Positions 7,896 through 16,054 are shown, counted from the first letter of the stretch. The stretch: 64,000 bases of DNA from Burkholderia sp. 9120 (GCF_000745015.1 NZ_JQNA01000002.1:4278001-4342000); one strand, 5' to 3'. The notes: generated by a model from the sequence alone, not told the origin. Made by a program: numbers and translations.

Positions 7896-10767
7896 CGCCC
7901 TGAAACTGCGCGTGATGTTCGACATGATCGACGGCATCACGAAGCCCCTGAAAACCATGCTCGCCGGTAACAAGGGGCTCGCCAGCTCGCTCAAGGAAAC
8001 GCGGCGCGAGCTGGCCGATATGGGCAAGACGCAAAAGGACGTTGGCAAATTCCGCGAGATGCACGCAGGCCTGACGAACACGTCCACCAAGCTCAACGCG
8101 GCACGCGGCCGGGTGAAGGAGCTGGCCGGCTCGCTGCGCGCGTTCGGGCCGCCCTCGCAGCAGATGACGGGCGAACTGGCGAAGGCAAGGCAGGCCGCCT
8201 CCCAGCTCGGCGCCGAACAGAAGAAACAGACGGCTGGCCTGCAGGAGATGCGCGAACGCCTCGCCGGCGCTGGCATCGATACGCGCAATCTGTCGCAGCA
8301 CGAACGCGAGCTGCGCACGAACATCGCGGCCACCACGGCCACGATGAATGCGCAGATGGGCAAGCTCGATGCAATCAGCGAACGCGAGCGCAAGCTGGCG
8401 ACCGCCCGCAAAAGCATGAAATCCATTCAGGGTGTGGCCGCCGGCATGGCGGTCGGCGGCTATGCCGCGCGCTCGACCGGCATGGACATGCTGGGCGGTA
8501 TGCATGAATCCCTCGACGAAGCGAAGAAGGTGCAGAACGAGCGCGGCCGTATTACGGCGCTCGGCCTCGGCGACCATGCGACCAAAGACGCTGAAGCCTA
8601 CGTGCGAAAGATGGACGCGACCGGCACCAGCCTCGCCGAAAAGATGACCTTGATGCGCGACAGTATGTCGATTTTTGCCGACGAGCATCATGCTCAGATG
8701 GCCATGCCGACGCTGACAAAAATGAAGTTCGCGAATGAAGCCATGTTCGGCGGAGAACAGGGGCACGAGAACGAAGAGAAGTTCATGAACATGCTCAAGG
8801 TCATTGAGCTGCGCGGCGGCACCAAGAACGAAGCGACGTTCAAGAGTGAAGCGAACATGGTTCAAAAGGTGCTGTCCGCGACCGGCGGCCGCGTGGGCGG
8901 CGACGAGTGGCGCAACTTCATCCAGACGGGCAAGACGGCGGCCAAGCAGATGCGGCAGGACGCGTTCTTTTACCAGATGGAGCCGCTGATTCAGGAAATG
9001 GGCGGGCATGCCGCGGGCACCGGCGTTTCTGCCGCGTACAGCAACCTAATGCAAGGCAAGACTACCGTGCGCGCCGCAAAGCGCATGGTGGATCTGGGAC
9101 TCGTCGACAAGAAGTCCGTCGAGTACACCACGACAGGAACGGTCAAGCGCATCAAGCCCAACGCGCTGATCGGCCACGAGCTTTACAACCAGTCACCGTT
9201 CGAATGGATGGAAAAAGTCCTGCTGCCGAAGCTGGCCGCGAAGGGCATCACCGACAAGGAAAAGGTTCTCAGCGAGTTCGCCACCATCATGACGAACGGC
9301 AACGGCGCGAACCTGTTTTCGACGATGTACCTGCAGCGTGACCAGATTCACAAGAGCGAGCGGCTGAACAAGGGGGCTTACGGTATCGACGACCTCGACA
9401 AGCTCGGCCGCGAGCAAACGGAAGGGAAGGAGCTGGCCGCGCTGTCCAAACTAAAAGACCTGAAAGAAGAGATGGGCGAAAAGATCATTCCGATCTATAA
9501 CGCCGCGCTTGATAAAACCTCGTCTGCCGTCGACAAGATCAACGGATTCATGAAGGAACATCAGACGGCCTCCCGCGTAATTCTCGTCACGCTTGCCGCG
9601 CTCGCCGCGTTGCTGGTCGTCGCCGGTACGTTGACGATTGTGCTGGCCGGCATACTCGGCCCGATGGCGGTCCTTAAATTCAGCATGACCACGCTCGGCA
9701 TGAAGGGCGGGATGTTGCGCGCCGTATTCGGCGGCCTGTCGTCGCTGCTGCGTGGCGGCGTCGTCGGGAGTCTGCGCATAGCCGGACAGGCGCTCATGCT
9801 GCTCGGCCGGCTGGCGATGGCGAATCCGCTGATCGCGGTAATCAGCCTGATCGCGCTCGGCACGTTCCTGATCTGGAAAAACTGGGACACGCTCGGTCCC
9901 AAGTTCGCGAAGATGTGGGCGGGCATCAAGGCCGGCGCGGGCAAAGCGTGGGATTGGGTCTCATCGAAATGGGGCGCATCCGTCGATTGGGTCAAGGAGA
10001 AGGGTTCGGCAATCGGCGACGGTATCAGCGCCGGATGGGACCGGGCTAAACAGATGGCCGGCGGCGTTGTCGACGGGTTGTTCGCCGATATGCAGACCGC
10101 CGCGAACGGCGGCCTGCTGGGCATTGGCGCGCTGATCCTGAATTGGTCGCCGCTCGGTCTCTTTTACAAGGCATTCGCCGGCGTGCTGTCATGGTTCGGC
10201 ATCGACATGCCGGCGACGTTCACCGAGTTCGGCGCGAACCTCCTTTCCGGCCTGGTCAACGGCATCACCAGCGGGCTAGGCGCGGTGAAGGACGCGATTA
10301 CAGGCGTCGCTGATTCGACTGTCGGATGGTTCAAAGAAAAGCTCGGCATCCATAGTCCAAGCCGCGTATTCGGCGAGCTGGGCGGCTTCATCGGGCAGGG
10401 CGCAGCGATCGGCATGGAAGGCGAACAGGGGCGGGTAGCGAAGGCGGCGATCGGCCTCGCCACGATCGCGGCAACCTCGTTCGGGATGCCGGCGCTGGCC
10501 AAGGGCACCGCGATCGCACAGGCGGCCTCTGTCCCGATCGTTCGGGCGACCGTACCCATTGATACCCGGCCACCCCTGACAGCGGCACCAGCGGCCGCCA
10601 GCGCGGTCGGTAATGCGGCACCGGCGGCGTTCGGCCCGATCACCATTCACATTCACGCGGCTCCGGGCATGGACCCGGCTGAAATCGGACGCATGGTGCG
10701 CGCCGAGCTGGAGCGCGCGACGCGTTCGCAACAGGCTCGCCGTGGATCGAGCCTGTCGGACCAGTAA
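7888..10767 (+). CDS. Phage tail tape measure protein (gpT)
   Basis: A 959-residue tape measure protein that sets tail length. The first ~180 residues are long charged helices (SLKETRRELADMGKTQKDVG) typical of coiled coil. Two hydrophobic segments lie near residues 560-605 (LVTLAALAALLVVAGTLTIV...) and 635-655 (NPLIAVISLIALGTFLIW), as in family members that insert into the host membrane. The C-terminal third is Gly/Ala-rich and includes LGIHSPSRVFGELGGFIGQG, a conserved ending of P2-type tape measures. It starts inside the E' stop region, which indicates translational coupling. Confidence 0.94.
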   Translation: MDNALKLRVMFDMIDGITKPLKTMLAGNKGLASSLKETRRELADMGKTQKDVGKFREMHAGLTNTSTKLNAARGRVKELAGSLRAFGPPSQQMTGELAKARQAASQLGAEQKKQTAGLQEMRERLAGAGIDTRNLSQHERELRTNIAATTATMNAQMGKLDAISERERKLATARKSMKSIQGVAAGMAVGGYAARSTGMDMLGGMHESLDEAKKVQNERGRITALGLGDHATKDAEAYVRKMDATGTSLAEKMTLMRDSMSIFADEHHAQMAMPTLTKMKFANEAMFGGEQGHENEEKFMNMLKVIELRGGTKNEATFKSEANMVQKVLSATGGRVGGDEWRNFIQTGKTAAKQMRQDAFFYQMEPLIQEMGGHAAGTGVSAAYSNLMQGKTTVRAAKRMVDLGLVDKKSVEYTTTGTVKRIKPNALIGHELYNQSPFEWMEKVLLPKLAAKGITDKEKVLSEFATIMTNGNGANLFSTMYLQRDQIHKSERLNKGAYGIDDLDKLGREQTEGKELAALSKLKDLKEEMGEKIIPIYNAALDKTSSAVDKINGFMKEHQTASRVILVTLAALAALLVVAGTLTIVLAGILGPMAVLKFSMTTLGMKGGMLRAVFGGLSSLLRGGVVGSLRIAGQALMLLGRLAMANPLIAVISLIALGTFLIWKNWDTLGPKFAKMWAGIKAGAGKAWDWVSSKWGASVDWVKEKGSAIGDGISAGWDRAKQMAGGVVDGLFADMQTAANGGLLGIGALILNWSPLGLFYKAFAGVLSWFGIDMPATFTEFGANLLSGLVNGITSGLGAVKDAITGVADSTVGWFKEKLGIHSPSRVFGELGGFIGQGAAIGMEGEQGRVAKAAIGLATIAATSFGMPALAKGTAIAQAASVPIVRATVPIDTRPPLTAAPAAASAVGNAAPAAFGPITIHIHAAPGMDPAEIGRMVRAELERATRSQQARRGSSLSDQ

Positions 10768-10782
10768 GCGGAGAAAACAGAC

Positions 10783-11214
10783 ATGATGATGTCCCTCGAC
10801 CAGTTTGTGTTTAGCCTGACCTCGGCACCGTTCAAGGAGTTGCAGCGTCAACGCAACTGGAAACACCGCACCAGCTCGCGAGTCGGCGCCCGCGACTCAA
10901 GCCAGTTCGTCGGCGTGGGCGATGACACGATCACGCTCGCTGGCACCGTCGCGCCCGAGTCGGTCGGCTCGATTGCGTCAATCAAGGAGCTGGCGACGAT
11001 GGGCGACGCGGGCGACGCGTATGTGCTGGTGGACGGCGCAGGCAATGTGTACGGCGCTTTCACCATCGACTCGCTGAACGAGACGCAGACCTATCACACG
11101 ACCGAAGGCATCCCGCGAAAGATCGAATTTTCGCTGACGCTGAAACGCGTCGACGATGAAGCGCTCTCGATGGTGAAACAGAAGGCGCAGAAGGCCGACG
11201 AGGAGGGCGAATAA
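10783..11214 (+). CDS. Phage tail protein U (gpU)
   Basis: A 143-residue protein of the gpU family, which completes and terminates the tail tube at the head-proximal end. The hallmark core VGARDSSQFVGVGDDTITLAG and YGAFTIDSLNETQTYHTTEGIPRKIEFSLTLKRV are present. Three consecutive ATGs (10783, 10786, 10789) are possible starts; GGAG lies about ten bases upstream of the first. The stop overlaps the first base of the D gene. Confidence 0.93.
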   Translation: MMMSLDQFVFSLTSAPFKELQRQRNWKHRTSSRVGARDSSQFVGVGDDTITLAGTVAPESVGSIASIKELATMGDAGDAYVLVDGAGNVYGAFTIDSLNETQTYHTTEGIPRKIEFSLTLKRVDDEALSMVKQKAQKADEEGE

Positions 11215-12299
11215 TGTTCGCGGACAAAAACAACGCCACCGGGCGAACGGCCGCGCCGGTCGATCGCGTCGAACCGCAGGCCGACTATCGCGTGACGCTC
11301 GACGGCCGCGACCTGTCGCGCCTCATCGCACCGCGTCTCATTTCCCTGTCGATTTCAGAGTCGCGCGGCGACGAAGCCGACATGCTCGACCTCGTGCTCG
11401 ACGACTCGAAAAACGACCTTGCGATTCCGAAGCGCGGCGCTGAAATCAAGGTATCGATCGGCTGGGTCGGCGAGCCGCTGATCGACAAGGGGACATTCAC
11501 CGTCAACGAAGCCGAACACAGCGGCGCGCCGGATATCATCACCGTGCGCGCCCGCTCGGCGTCGATGACGAATGCAATGCACGAGCGCCGGGAAAAGAGC
11601 TGGCACGGGCAGACGCTCGGCGCGATCGTGCGCGCGATCGCGACGCGCCACTCGCTCAAGCCGGCGATCGGCGCCACGATTGCGAAGATCCTGATCGACC
11701 ACATCGACCAGACCCACGAAAGCGACATGTCGTTTCTGACGCGCCTCGCGAAGCGTTACGACGCCGTGATGAACGTGAAGGATTTGCGTCTGCTGTTCAT
11801 GCCGATCGGCACCGGCAAGACGGTAAGCGGCAAGCCGCTAGGCGTAATCGCACTGACGCGCTCGAGCGGCGACCGACACCGTTACCACGTCGCGCAGCGC
11901 GAAAGCTATGCGGGTGTGCGCGCGCATTATCACTCCAACACGAAGGGCAAACGCAAGTCGGTTGTGATCGGCGGTGAGAACAACAAGAACATGAAGGTGC
12001 TGCCAGAAGACTATGCGACAGAAGCCGAAGCACGCGCGGCAGCGCAGGCCGAGTATGACCGCACGCAGCGCAGCCAGGCGACGTTCGACTACACGCTTGC
12101 CCGAGCGCGGCCCGATGCCTTCCCCGAAATGCCCGTGACCGTTTCAGGCTTCAAACCGGAGATCGACGCAACGCCGTGGCTGGTGAAGAAGGCGACGCAC
12201 ACGATCAACGATAGTGGATTCGAAACGGCGCTAGAAATGGAAATGCGAGACGATCCGACCACTGCCCGGCACCGCTCGCACTTCCGGAAAGGTGGCTAG
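11214..12299 (+). CDS. Phage late control / tail protein D (gpD)
   Basis: A 361-residue protein of the gpD family (P2 gpD 387). It has the N-terminal segment DYRVTLDGRDLSRLIAPRLISLSISESRGDEADMLDLVLDDS and the central lysozyme-like fold region FLTRLAKRYDAVMNVKDLRLLFMP. gpD forms the baseplate hub related to T4 gp27 and VgrG, which makes it the natural partner of a spike tip. In P2 this is the last gene of the tail operon before ogr; here it is followed by a PAAR-effector cassette. Confidence 0.95.
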   Translation: MFADKNNATGRTAAPVDRVEPQADYRVTLDGRDLSRLIAPRLISLSISESRGDEADMLDLVLDDSKNDLAIPKRGAEIKVSIGWVGEPLIDKGTFTVNEAEHSGAPDIITVRARSASMTNAMHERREKSWHGQTLGAIVRAIATRHSLKPAIGATIAKILIDHIDQTHESDMSFLTRLAKRYDAVMNVKDLRLLFMPIGTGKTVSGKPLGVIALTRSSGDRHRYHVAQRESYAGVRAHYHSNTKGKRKSVVIGGENNKNMKVLPEDYATEAEARAAAQAEYDRTQRSQATFDYTLARARPDAFPEMPVTVSGFKPEIDATPWLVKKATHTINDSGFETALEMEMRDDPTTARHRSHFRKGG

Positions 12300-12324
12300 A
12301 AAGGTTCTTTTGATAGAGTGCTGA

Positions 12325-12340
12325 CGGTCAGTTCTGACCG
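12325..12340. repeat. Inverted repeat, 7-bp arms with 2-base loop
   Basis: CGGTCAG-TT-CTGACCG lies 25 bp after the gpD stop. It could be a protein-binding palindrome or the base of an RNA hairpin. There is no U-tract after it, so it is not a classical terminator on its own. Confidence 0.6.
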
Positions 12341-12349
12341 GACATGCAT

Positions 12350-12382
12350 GCCGCATGCTCCGCAAACTGCGGAGCATGCGGC
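12350..12382. repeat. Perfect 15-bp inverted repeat with 3-base loop
   Basis: GCCGCATGCTCCGCA (12350-12364), AAC loop, and the exact reverse complement at 12368-12382. The stem is very stable and lies about 50 bp after gpD. No T-run follows on either strand. It may terminate or pause transcription of the tail operon, protect its mRNA 3' end, or serve as a structured DNA site. Confidence 0.85.
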
Positions 12383-12777
12383 CACTCTGAGAGAGCGAAT
12401 GCGATGCCAATAGCGTGCACCGGAGCGGGCTTCCATAAAGCCGTCAAAGACAACATAGACGCGCTTGAGCCTGACGCGCCCACGAGCATTTCGACCTTGC
12501 CCGCCTGCGTCAGTGTTACGGCGCCCTCCGCATGGAAGCCGGGCAAATCTGCATCGTCTGGCGAGATCATCGGCGCTGTCTACGTAACCCTGATTTTGCT
12601 TACGGTCCTGTTTGTCGCCCGCATTCTCGACAACAGAGGAGTGTTAAACCGGAACCCCGGAAATCTCCGCCGCCCCAAATCCAGTCCGGATCAGGAACGC
12701 GTCTAGATCATTTATCTTCGCCGCTTTGTTAAGCCCGTCCCGCATCTCTTAATCCCCGTTCGCTTTCGCTCCTGAAA

Positions 12778-12789
12778 TAGCACGTGCTA
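12778..12789. promoter_or_regulatory. 12-bp palindrome upstream of the PAAR gene (possible operator)
   Basis: TAGCACGTGCTA is a perfect palindrome 35 bp before the PAAR start codon, within the likely promoter/5' leader region. It is compatible with a dimeric regulator binding site. The regulator is unknown, and chance occurrence of a 12-bp palindrome is not excluded. Confidence 0.35.
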
Positions 12790-12823
12790 CATTCATCAGA
12801 CCAAAAAAGGGAGTGTATGCATT

Positions 12824-13345
12824 ATGGGATTTGCGTTCATTCGTGAGGGGGACACGACCTCACATGGAGGTCGCGTGCTCGCCTGCACCGTGACCAACAT
12901 GGTCGATAGCAAGCCGCTAGCGTTGTTGGGCGACAAGGTTTCTTGCCCGAAGTGCGGCGGGATTTATCCCATCGTCGACGTGAAGAATCTCGGCATGACG
13001 TTCGACGGTCGCCCTGTTGCATCTGAGGGCGACAAGACCGCGTGCGGCGCATCGCTCATCGCCAGCCAAGGCACCGCCACCGCCGAGCCCACCAGCGGCC
13101 CGCATGGGTCCATCGGCGGCGGCAAGAGCGTGTTGTCGCAAGCGAGCCAGGACACGCCCCAGCGCGGTCGATTTCAGGTGCTCGATGACGCCACGCGGCA
13201 GCCCCTCGCGAGTCACCCATACACCGTCACGTCATCGGATGGACGCGTGATTCAAGGGAAGACCGACGCGAACGGGTTTACCGAATGGCTCGAAGGGCAT
13301 CAAGCCTCATCCCTATCGTTCCACCAACCGGGGACCGAGGCATGA
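12824..13345 (+). CDS. PAAR-domain spike-tip protein with C-terminal Ig/transthyretin-like extension
   Basis: A 173-residue protein. Residues 1-85 form a PAAR domain (MGFAFIREGDTTSHGGRVL, LALLGDKVSCPKCGGIYPIV, VASEGDKTACGASLIASQ); His/Cys residues are placed for metal binding at the tip. After a Gly/Ser linker, residues ~110-170 (GRFQVLDDATRQPLASHPYTV...TDANGFTEWL) resemble a small beta-sandwich used by PAAR proteins to hold effectors. PAAR proteins cap the VgrG/gpV spike of contractile machines. The gene lies behind gpD and overlaps the nuclease gene as ATGA (13342-13345), which implies co-translation. GGGAG sits about 11 bases before the ATG. Confidence 0.9.
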   Translation: MGFAFIREGDTTSHGGRVLACTVTNMVDSKPLALLGDKVSCPKCGGIYPIVDVKNLGMTFDGRPVASEGDKTACGASLIASQGTATAEPTSGPHGSIGGGKSVLSQASQDTPQRGRFQVLDDATRQPLASHPYTVTSSDGRVIQGKTDANGFTEWLEGHQASSLSFHQPGTEA

Positions 13346-14076
13346 CCGGATACGCACCGGGATCGTCGTCGGGGGGCATGAGTCCAGGCGAAGGCCAAAC
13401 TACCCAGGTCGGCGCCAGCGCCGCCCGACTGTCGCCGAAGGACCGCGAAATTCTGTGTCACACATTCTGCAAATGCCGGCAGATCGGCGTCGCCACTAAA
13501 GCCGGATCCGTGCAGCGTCAGCGGTGCGTCGAACAGCGCCTGGATCTGGTCAATGAGGTCTCAAGAATGGAAACGGGGGCCCCGACCGAATACCGTCCGG
13601 AGCAGCCCTACGACATGACCGCCGAACCGCCGTCCCCAATCATGGATTACGACGATCCGCTTGAGCCCCACTCCAGCATTCGCCAATGGATTCGCGATGT
13701 GTGGCCCGGAAAGGGCAAGGCGTACCAGCCCGGAGACGTCCGGCGTCCCGATGTGGTGATCGTCAACGACCCGACGCAACCGCCCGTACAATCGAACATC
13801 AAGACGGTTGTCGAAATGAAATTCCCTGGGGACCGATACGGCCCGGACCAAGAGGCTGATTACGTCGAGATTGCAGGCAGTCCGGCGAAGTTTGCACACC
13901 TTGATGCCGCCGAATGCGGTTGCGGTGACGGAGAAGGACAGAAGCAAACCGCTTCTTCGAAGCAACCCGCGCCACAATCGGACCTTGATGAACTGTACGG
14001 CGGCGGCAGTAGCGCACCCGGCAGCCCGCCGCTCGCGCCGACGCCGCCTGCCCCGATCCCTGTTCCTGCCTGGTAA
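13342..14076 (+). CDS. VRR-NUC (PD-(D/E)XK) nuclease effector
   Basis: A 244-residue predicted toxin. The catalytic signature is visible: RPDVVIV (Asp137), VVEMKFPGD (Glu158, Lys160) and a downstream Gln170 in YGPDQEADYVEI, the order expected in VRR-NUC nucleases. A Cys-rich segment near residues 39-62 (CHTFCKC...RQRC) and a Pro-rich tail flank the domain. VRR-NUC domains paired with PAAR proteins are known T6SS antibacterial DNase effectors. Here the gene is coupled to the PAAR gene and followed by a DUF3396 immunity candidate. The start at ATG 13342 was chosen for the ATGA overlap; the frame is open further upstream. DNase activity is inferred. Confidence 0.88.
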   Translation: MTGYAPGSSSGGMSPGEGQTTQVGASAARLSPKDREILCHTFCKCRQIGVATKAGSVQRQRCVEQRLDLVNEVSRMETGAPTEYRPEQPYDMTAEPPSPIMDYDDPLEPHSSIRQWIRDVWPGKGKAYQPGDVRRPDVVIVNDPTQPPVQSNIKTVVEMKFPGDRYGPDQEADYVEIAGSPAKFAHLDAAECGCGDGEGQKQTASSKQPAPQSDLDELYGGGSSAPGSPPLAPTPPAPIPVPAW

Positions 14077-14085
14077 GTTGACGCG

Positions 14086-15258
14086 ATGACAAACGACGAG
14101 ATTGAAGCCTGGGCAAAAGATCCGCGACGCGCGGACACGATGCCATTCGGGCTCTACGAGCCCCCACGCCGCAAGGGAATAACCGGCGCGGCGCTGGTGG
14201 TTCGGGGCACGCTGTACTTCCGCAACGGCTTCACTCCCGAGGTCCGACAGGCGCTGATCAGTTGCTTCGAGCAGTACCGTGCGGTGATCGAAGAGTACTG
14301 CCAAGCCCTCGAAGCGGCAGCCGGCAAATCACCATCCAAGACCGGGCCCCTGCGGTGGCTCTATGCTGAGGGCGAAGAACCGTCCGCGCACGACCCGGCA
14401 CACGGATTCGAGCGTCTGGCGAAGACGGTTCCCGCGAACCAGACCCTGGCCGTAGCCATGACGAGCGCAGACCACAAGCTCGCCACTGGTTTCTACGATT
14501 TCACCGCGTTTGCCCTTAGCGACTGGAAAGCTGAGCGCAATCGCGGCCTCGACGCAATCACCTTCACCGTGCCCCGGGCGTTCCTCGTGCATCGCCCCGC
14601 CCGGTTTCAGGCGATGTTTAACGCCTTCGCCGAGGCCCTGCCGACCGTCCATGGTCACGCCGGCTTTGCGGTCAACGTGCCTCCGATGGGACGTAGGCCT
14701 AACGAAGCGAGCGAGTATTTCTACGCACGTCGCTTCGGGCCGGGTATAGATGTAGGCGACCCCATGCGATCGAACGTGCGAAAGCTGTTCACCAAGATCA
14801 AAACCGTTGACTGGCTAACCGCACTTAACGCGGAGCTGGTCCGCGAGGTCGGCGGAGCTTCATCGCTCGCACTCCCGCCTGACTGGTACATCAGCCAACC
14901 CTTGGGCAATGGCGGCCTGCTTATCCAGGCTGGGGCCGCACCAGAGACAGGCATCTCGGACGGACCGGGTAAGCCGGTTCTGCCTCCAGCGGCATACGTG
15001 ATCCTCAACAACGCGCTGCACCCGATCGTCGTCGACACACTCGACACATTGCAGGACGGGACGCTCGACAGCACCGCACCGCTACTAAGCACCGCTGTTA
15101 GCACTGAAAGATGGTTGCGCCGGTTCGCCGTGCCGGACGACCAGATCAACGCGTGGTGGGTCGAACTGCACAAGACACCAAAGGTCACGGACGACCGAAC
15201 AGCGATCGAGACGCAAACCAAAAAGCTTCGGGAGCGAATGGGCTTACCGGCGGCCTGA
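14086..15258 (+). CDS. DUF3396 type VI immunity-family protein
   Basis: A 390-residue cytoplasmic protein with no signal peptide. Features of DUF3396 are the N-terminal LVVRGTLYFRNGFTPEVRQAL, the mid-region FAEALPTVHGHAGFAVNVPP and GPGIDVGDPM, then WLTALNAELVREVGG near the start of the last third. DUF3396 proteins are repeatedly found next to VRR-NUC type effectors and are annotated as immunity proteins. It begins nine bases after the nuclease stop, so it is probably the antidote that protects the producer. The gene is followed by a rho-independent terminator at 15306-15331, which closes the cassette. Confidence 0.88.
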   Translation: MTNDEIEAWAKDPRRADTMPFGLYEPPRRKGITGAALVVRGTLYFRNGFTPEVRQALISCFEQYRAVIEEYCQALEAAAGKSPSKTGPLRWLYAEGEEPSAHDPAHGFERLAKTVPANQTLAVAMTSADHKLATGFYDFTAFALSDWKAERNRGLDAITFTVPRAFLVHRPARFQAMFNAFAEALPTVHGHAGFAVNVPPMGRRPNEASEYFYARRFGPGIDVGDPMRSNVRKLFTKIKTVDWLTALNAELVREVGGASSLALPPDWYISQPLGNGGLLIQAGAAPETGISDGPGKPVLPPAAYVILNNALHPIVVDTLDTLQDGTLDSTAPLLSTAVSTERWLRRFAVPDDQINAWWVELHKTPKVTDDRTAIETQTKKLRERMGLPAA

Positions 15259-15305
15259 GTACTGGCAGATTTTCAATCTATGGGGGTTGGGCAATAGCCC
15301 GACAG

Positions 15306-15331
15306 AAAGCCGGGTTCATACCCGGCTTTTT
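15306..15331 (+). terminator. Rho-independent terminator after the effector/immunity cassette
   Basis: AAAGCCGGG, a TTCATA loop, CCCGGCTTT and then TT form a 9-bp stem with a T-tail. It lies 48 bp after the DUF3396 stop. Confidence 0.85.
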
Positions 15332-15376
15332 GTATGCACAAAAATAGCTTGCAAGTCATAATTTTTGTGCATACAA
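15330..15376. promoter_or_regulatory. Perfect 16-bp inverted repeat, probable BrnA operator
   Basis: TTGTATGCACAAAAAT (15330-15345) and its exact reverse complement (15361-15376) are separated by 15 bp. The repeat brackets the promoter of the downstream toxin-antitoxin pair, with the -10 element inside the right arm and the -35 between the arms. BrnT/BrnA operons are autoregulated through BrnA binding such repeats, so this is the expected operator. Confidence 0.8.
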
Positions 15377-15377
15377 T
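15349..15377 (+). promoter_or_regulatory. Sigma-70 type promoter for brnT/brnA
   Basis: TTGCAA (15349-15354), a 17-bp spacer and TACAAT (15372-15377). The predicted transcription start (about 15384) coincides with the A of the brnT ATG, so the message may be leaderless. Confidence 0.7.
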
Positions 15378-15383
15378 AATGAC

Positions 15384-15653
15384 ATGCAAATCGAATTCGA
15401 CCCGGCCAAAGATCAAATCAACCAAGGCAAGCACGGCGTTTCGCTGGCGATGGCCGAAGCATTCGAGATGGACATCGCGGTAGTCTGGATCGACGACCGA
15501 TTCGATTACAACGAAAAGCGGTTTAATGCTCTCGGCCCGATAGGCGATCGCATCTACTCGCTTTCCTTCACTATGCGCGGCGAAACGCTACGCCCAATCA
15601 GTCTGCGCAAGGCCAACCGTAGAGAGGTGATCAAATATGTCAACGAAGCGTAA
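15384..15653 (+). CDS. brnT: BrnT-family ribonuclease toxin
   Basis: An 89-residue protein of the BrnT family: the N-terminal MQIEFDPAKDQINQGKHGVS matches the family's F-x-W/D-x-x-K-x-x-x-N-x-x-KHG opening, and the middle DYNEKRFNALGPIGDRIYSLSFTMR plus ISLRKANRREVIKYV complete the domain. BrnT is a RelE-fold mRNA-degrading toxin neutralised by BrnA. There is no Shine-Dalgarno sequence before the ATG; the promoter places the RNA start at or next to it. It overlaps brnA by 17 bp. Confidence 0.92.
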   Translation: MQIEFDPAKDQINQGKHGVSLAMAEAFEMDIAVVWIDDRFDYNEKRFNALGPIGDRIYSLSFTMRGETLRPISLRKANRREVIKYVNEA

Positions 15654-15999
15654 ATTTCATATCCCCAGCGCCGCAGAAGATGCGGCACTTACCAAGGCGG
15701 CCGAGAGCGATGCGGACAATCTGCCGCTTACCGATGCGCAATTGAACCGCATGCGCCCCGCGCGTGAAGCGCTGCCGGCGATGGTCGGCAACCAAGCCGC
15801 AGAGGCATTGCTTAAGCGTCCCGGCCGGCCGGCGACGCCGATCGACCAGCACAAGGTACGCACGACGATCAGGCTCGATCCTGACCTTATCGACGCTTTC
15901 AAAGGCACGGGCGCCGGATGGCAATCGCGTATGAACGACGCCCTTCGTGAGTGGGCCAGCTCGCACGGCATGATTCACGGCCGCCAGAAATCTATCTAA
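15637..15999 (+). CDS. brnA: BrnA-family antitoxin
   Basis: A 120-residue antitoxin. The C-terminal half has the BrnA ribbon-helix-helix DNA-binding region (VRTTIRLDPDLIDAFKGTGA, WQSRMNDALREWASSHG). The N-terminal half (LPLTDAQLNRMRPAREALPA) binds BrnT in known systems. It overlaps the toxin gene, which couples their translation. The stop codon lies within a 24-bp palindrome. It likely represses the operon through the inverted repeat at 15330-15376. Confidence 0.92.
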   Translation: MSTKRKFHIPSAAEDAALTKAAESDADNLPLTDAQLNRMRPAREALPAMVGNQAAEALLKRPGRPATPIDQHKVRTTIRLDPDLIDAFKGTGAGWQSRMNDALREWASSHGMIHGRQKSI

Positions 16000-16020
16000 A
16001 GAAAACGATCGTTTTCTTTA
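15997..16020. repeat. Perfect 24-bp palindrome at the brnA stop codon
   Basis: The palindrome reads TAAAGAAAACGA then its exact reverse complement TCGTTTTCTTTA, and includes the brnA TAA. It could fold as a 9-10 bp AT-rich hairpin with a GATC loop, or be a dimer binding site. A clear terminator follows at 16033. Confidence 0.8.
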
Positions 16021-16032
16021 CGGTTTAAGCCA

Positions 16033-16054
16033 GGGGCATTTGATGCCCCTTTTT
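16033..16054 (+). terminator. Rho-independent terminator after brnA
   Basis: GGGGCAT, TTG loop, ATGCCCC and then TTTTT. It is a compact 7-bp GC-rich stem with a T-tail. Confidence 0.88.

Larger units (their letters stand above)
12300..12823. other. Gap between the tail operon and the PAAR cassette
   Basis: 524 bp without a convincing gene. It holds two strong inverted repeats (12325-12340, 12350-12382) and a 12-bp palindrome (12778-12789). A frame at 12404-12706 (MPIACTGAGFHKAVKDN...) contains one hydrophobic segment (VYVTLILLTVLFVARIL), but I cannot support it as a gene: a plus and a minus frame overlap here and neither resembles a known family. No zinc-finger ogr gene is visible. Confidence 0.5.

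Noticed and set aside
12404..12706. Frame MPIACTGAGFHKAVKDN... with one hydrophobic segment between gpD and PAAR
   Set aside because: No family likeness, weak ribosome binding site, and an overlapping minus-strand frame of equal quality; listed only as gap content.
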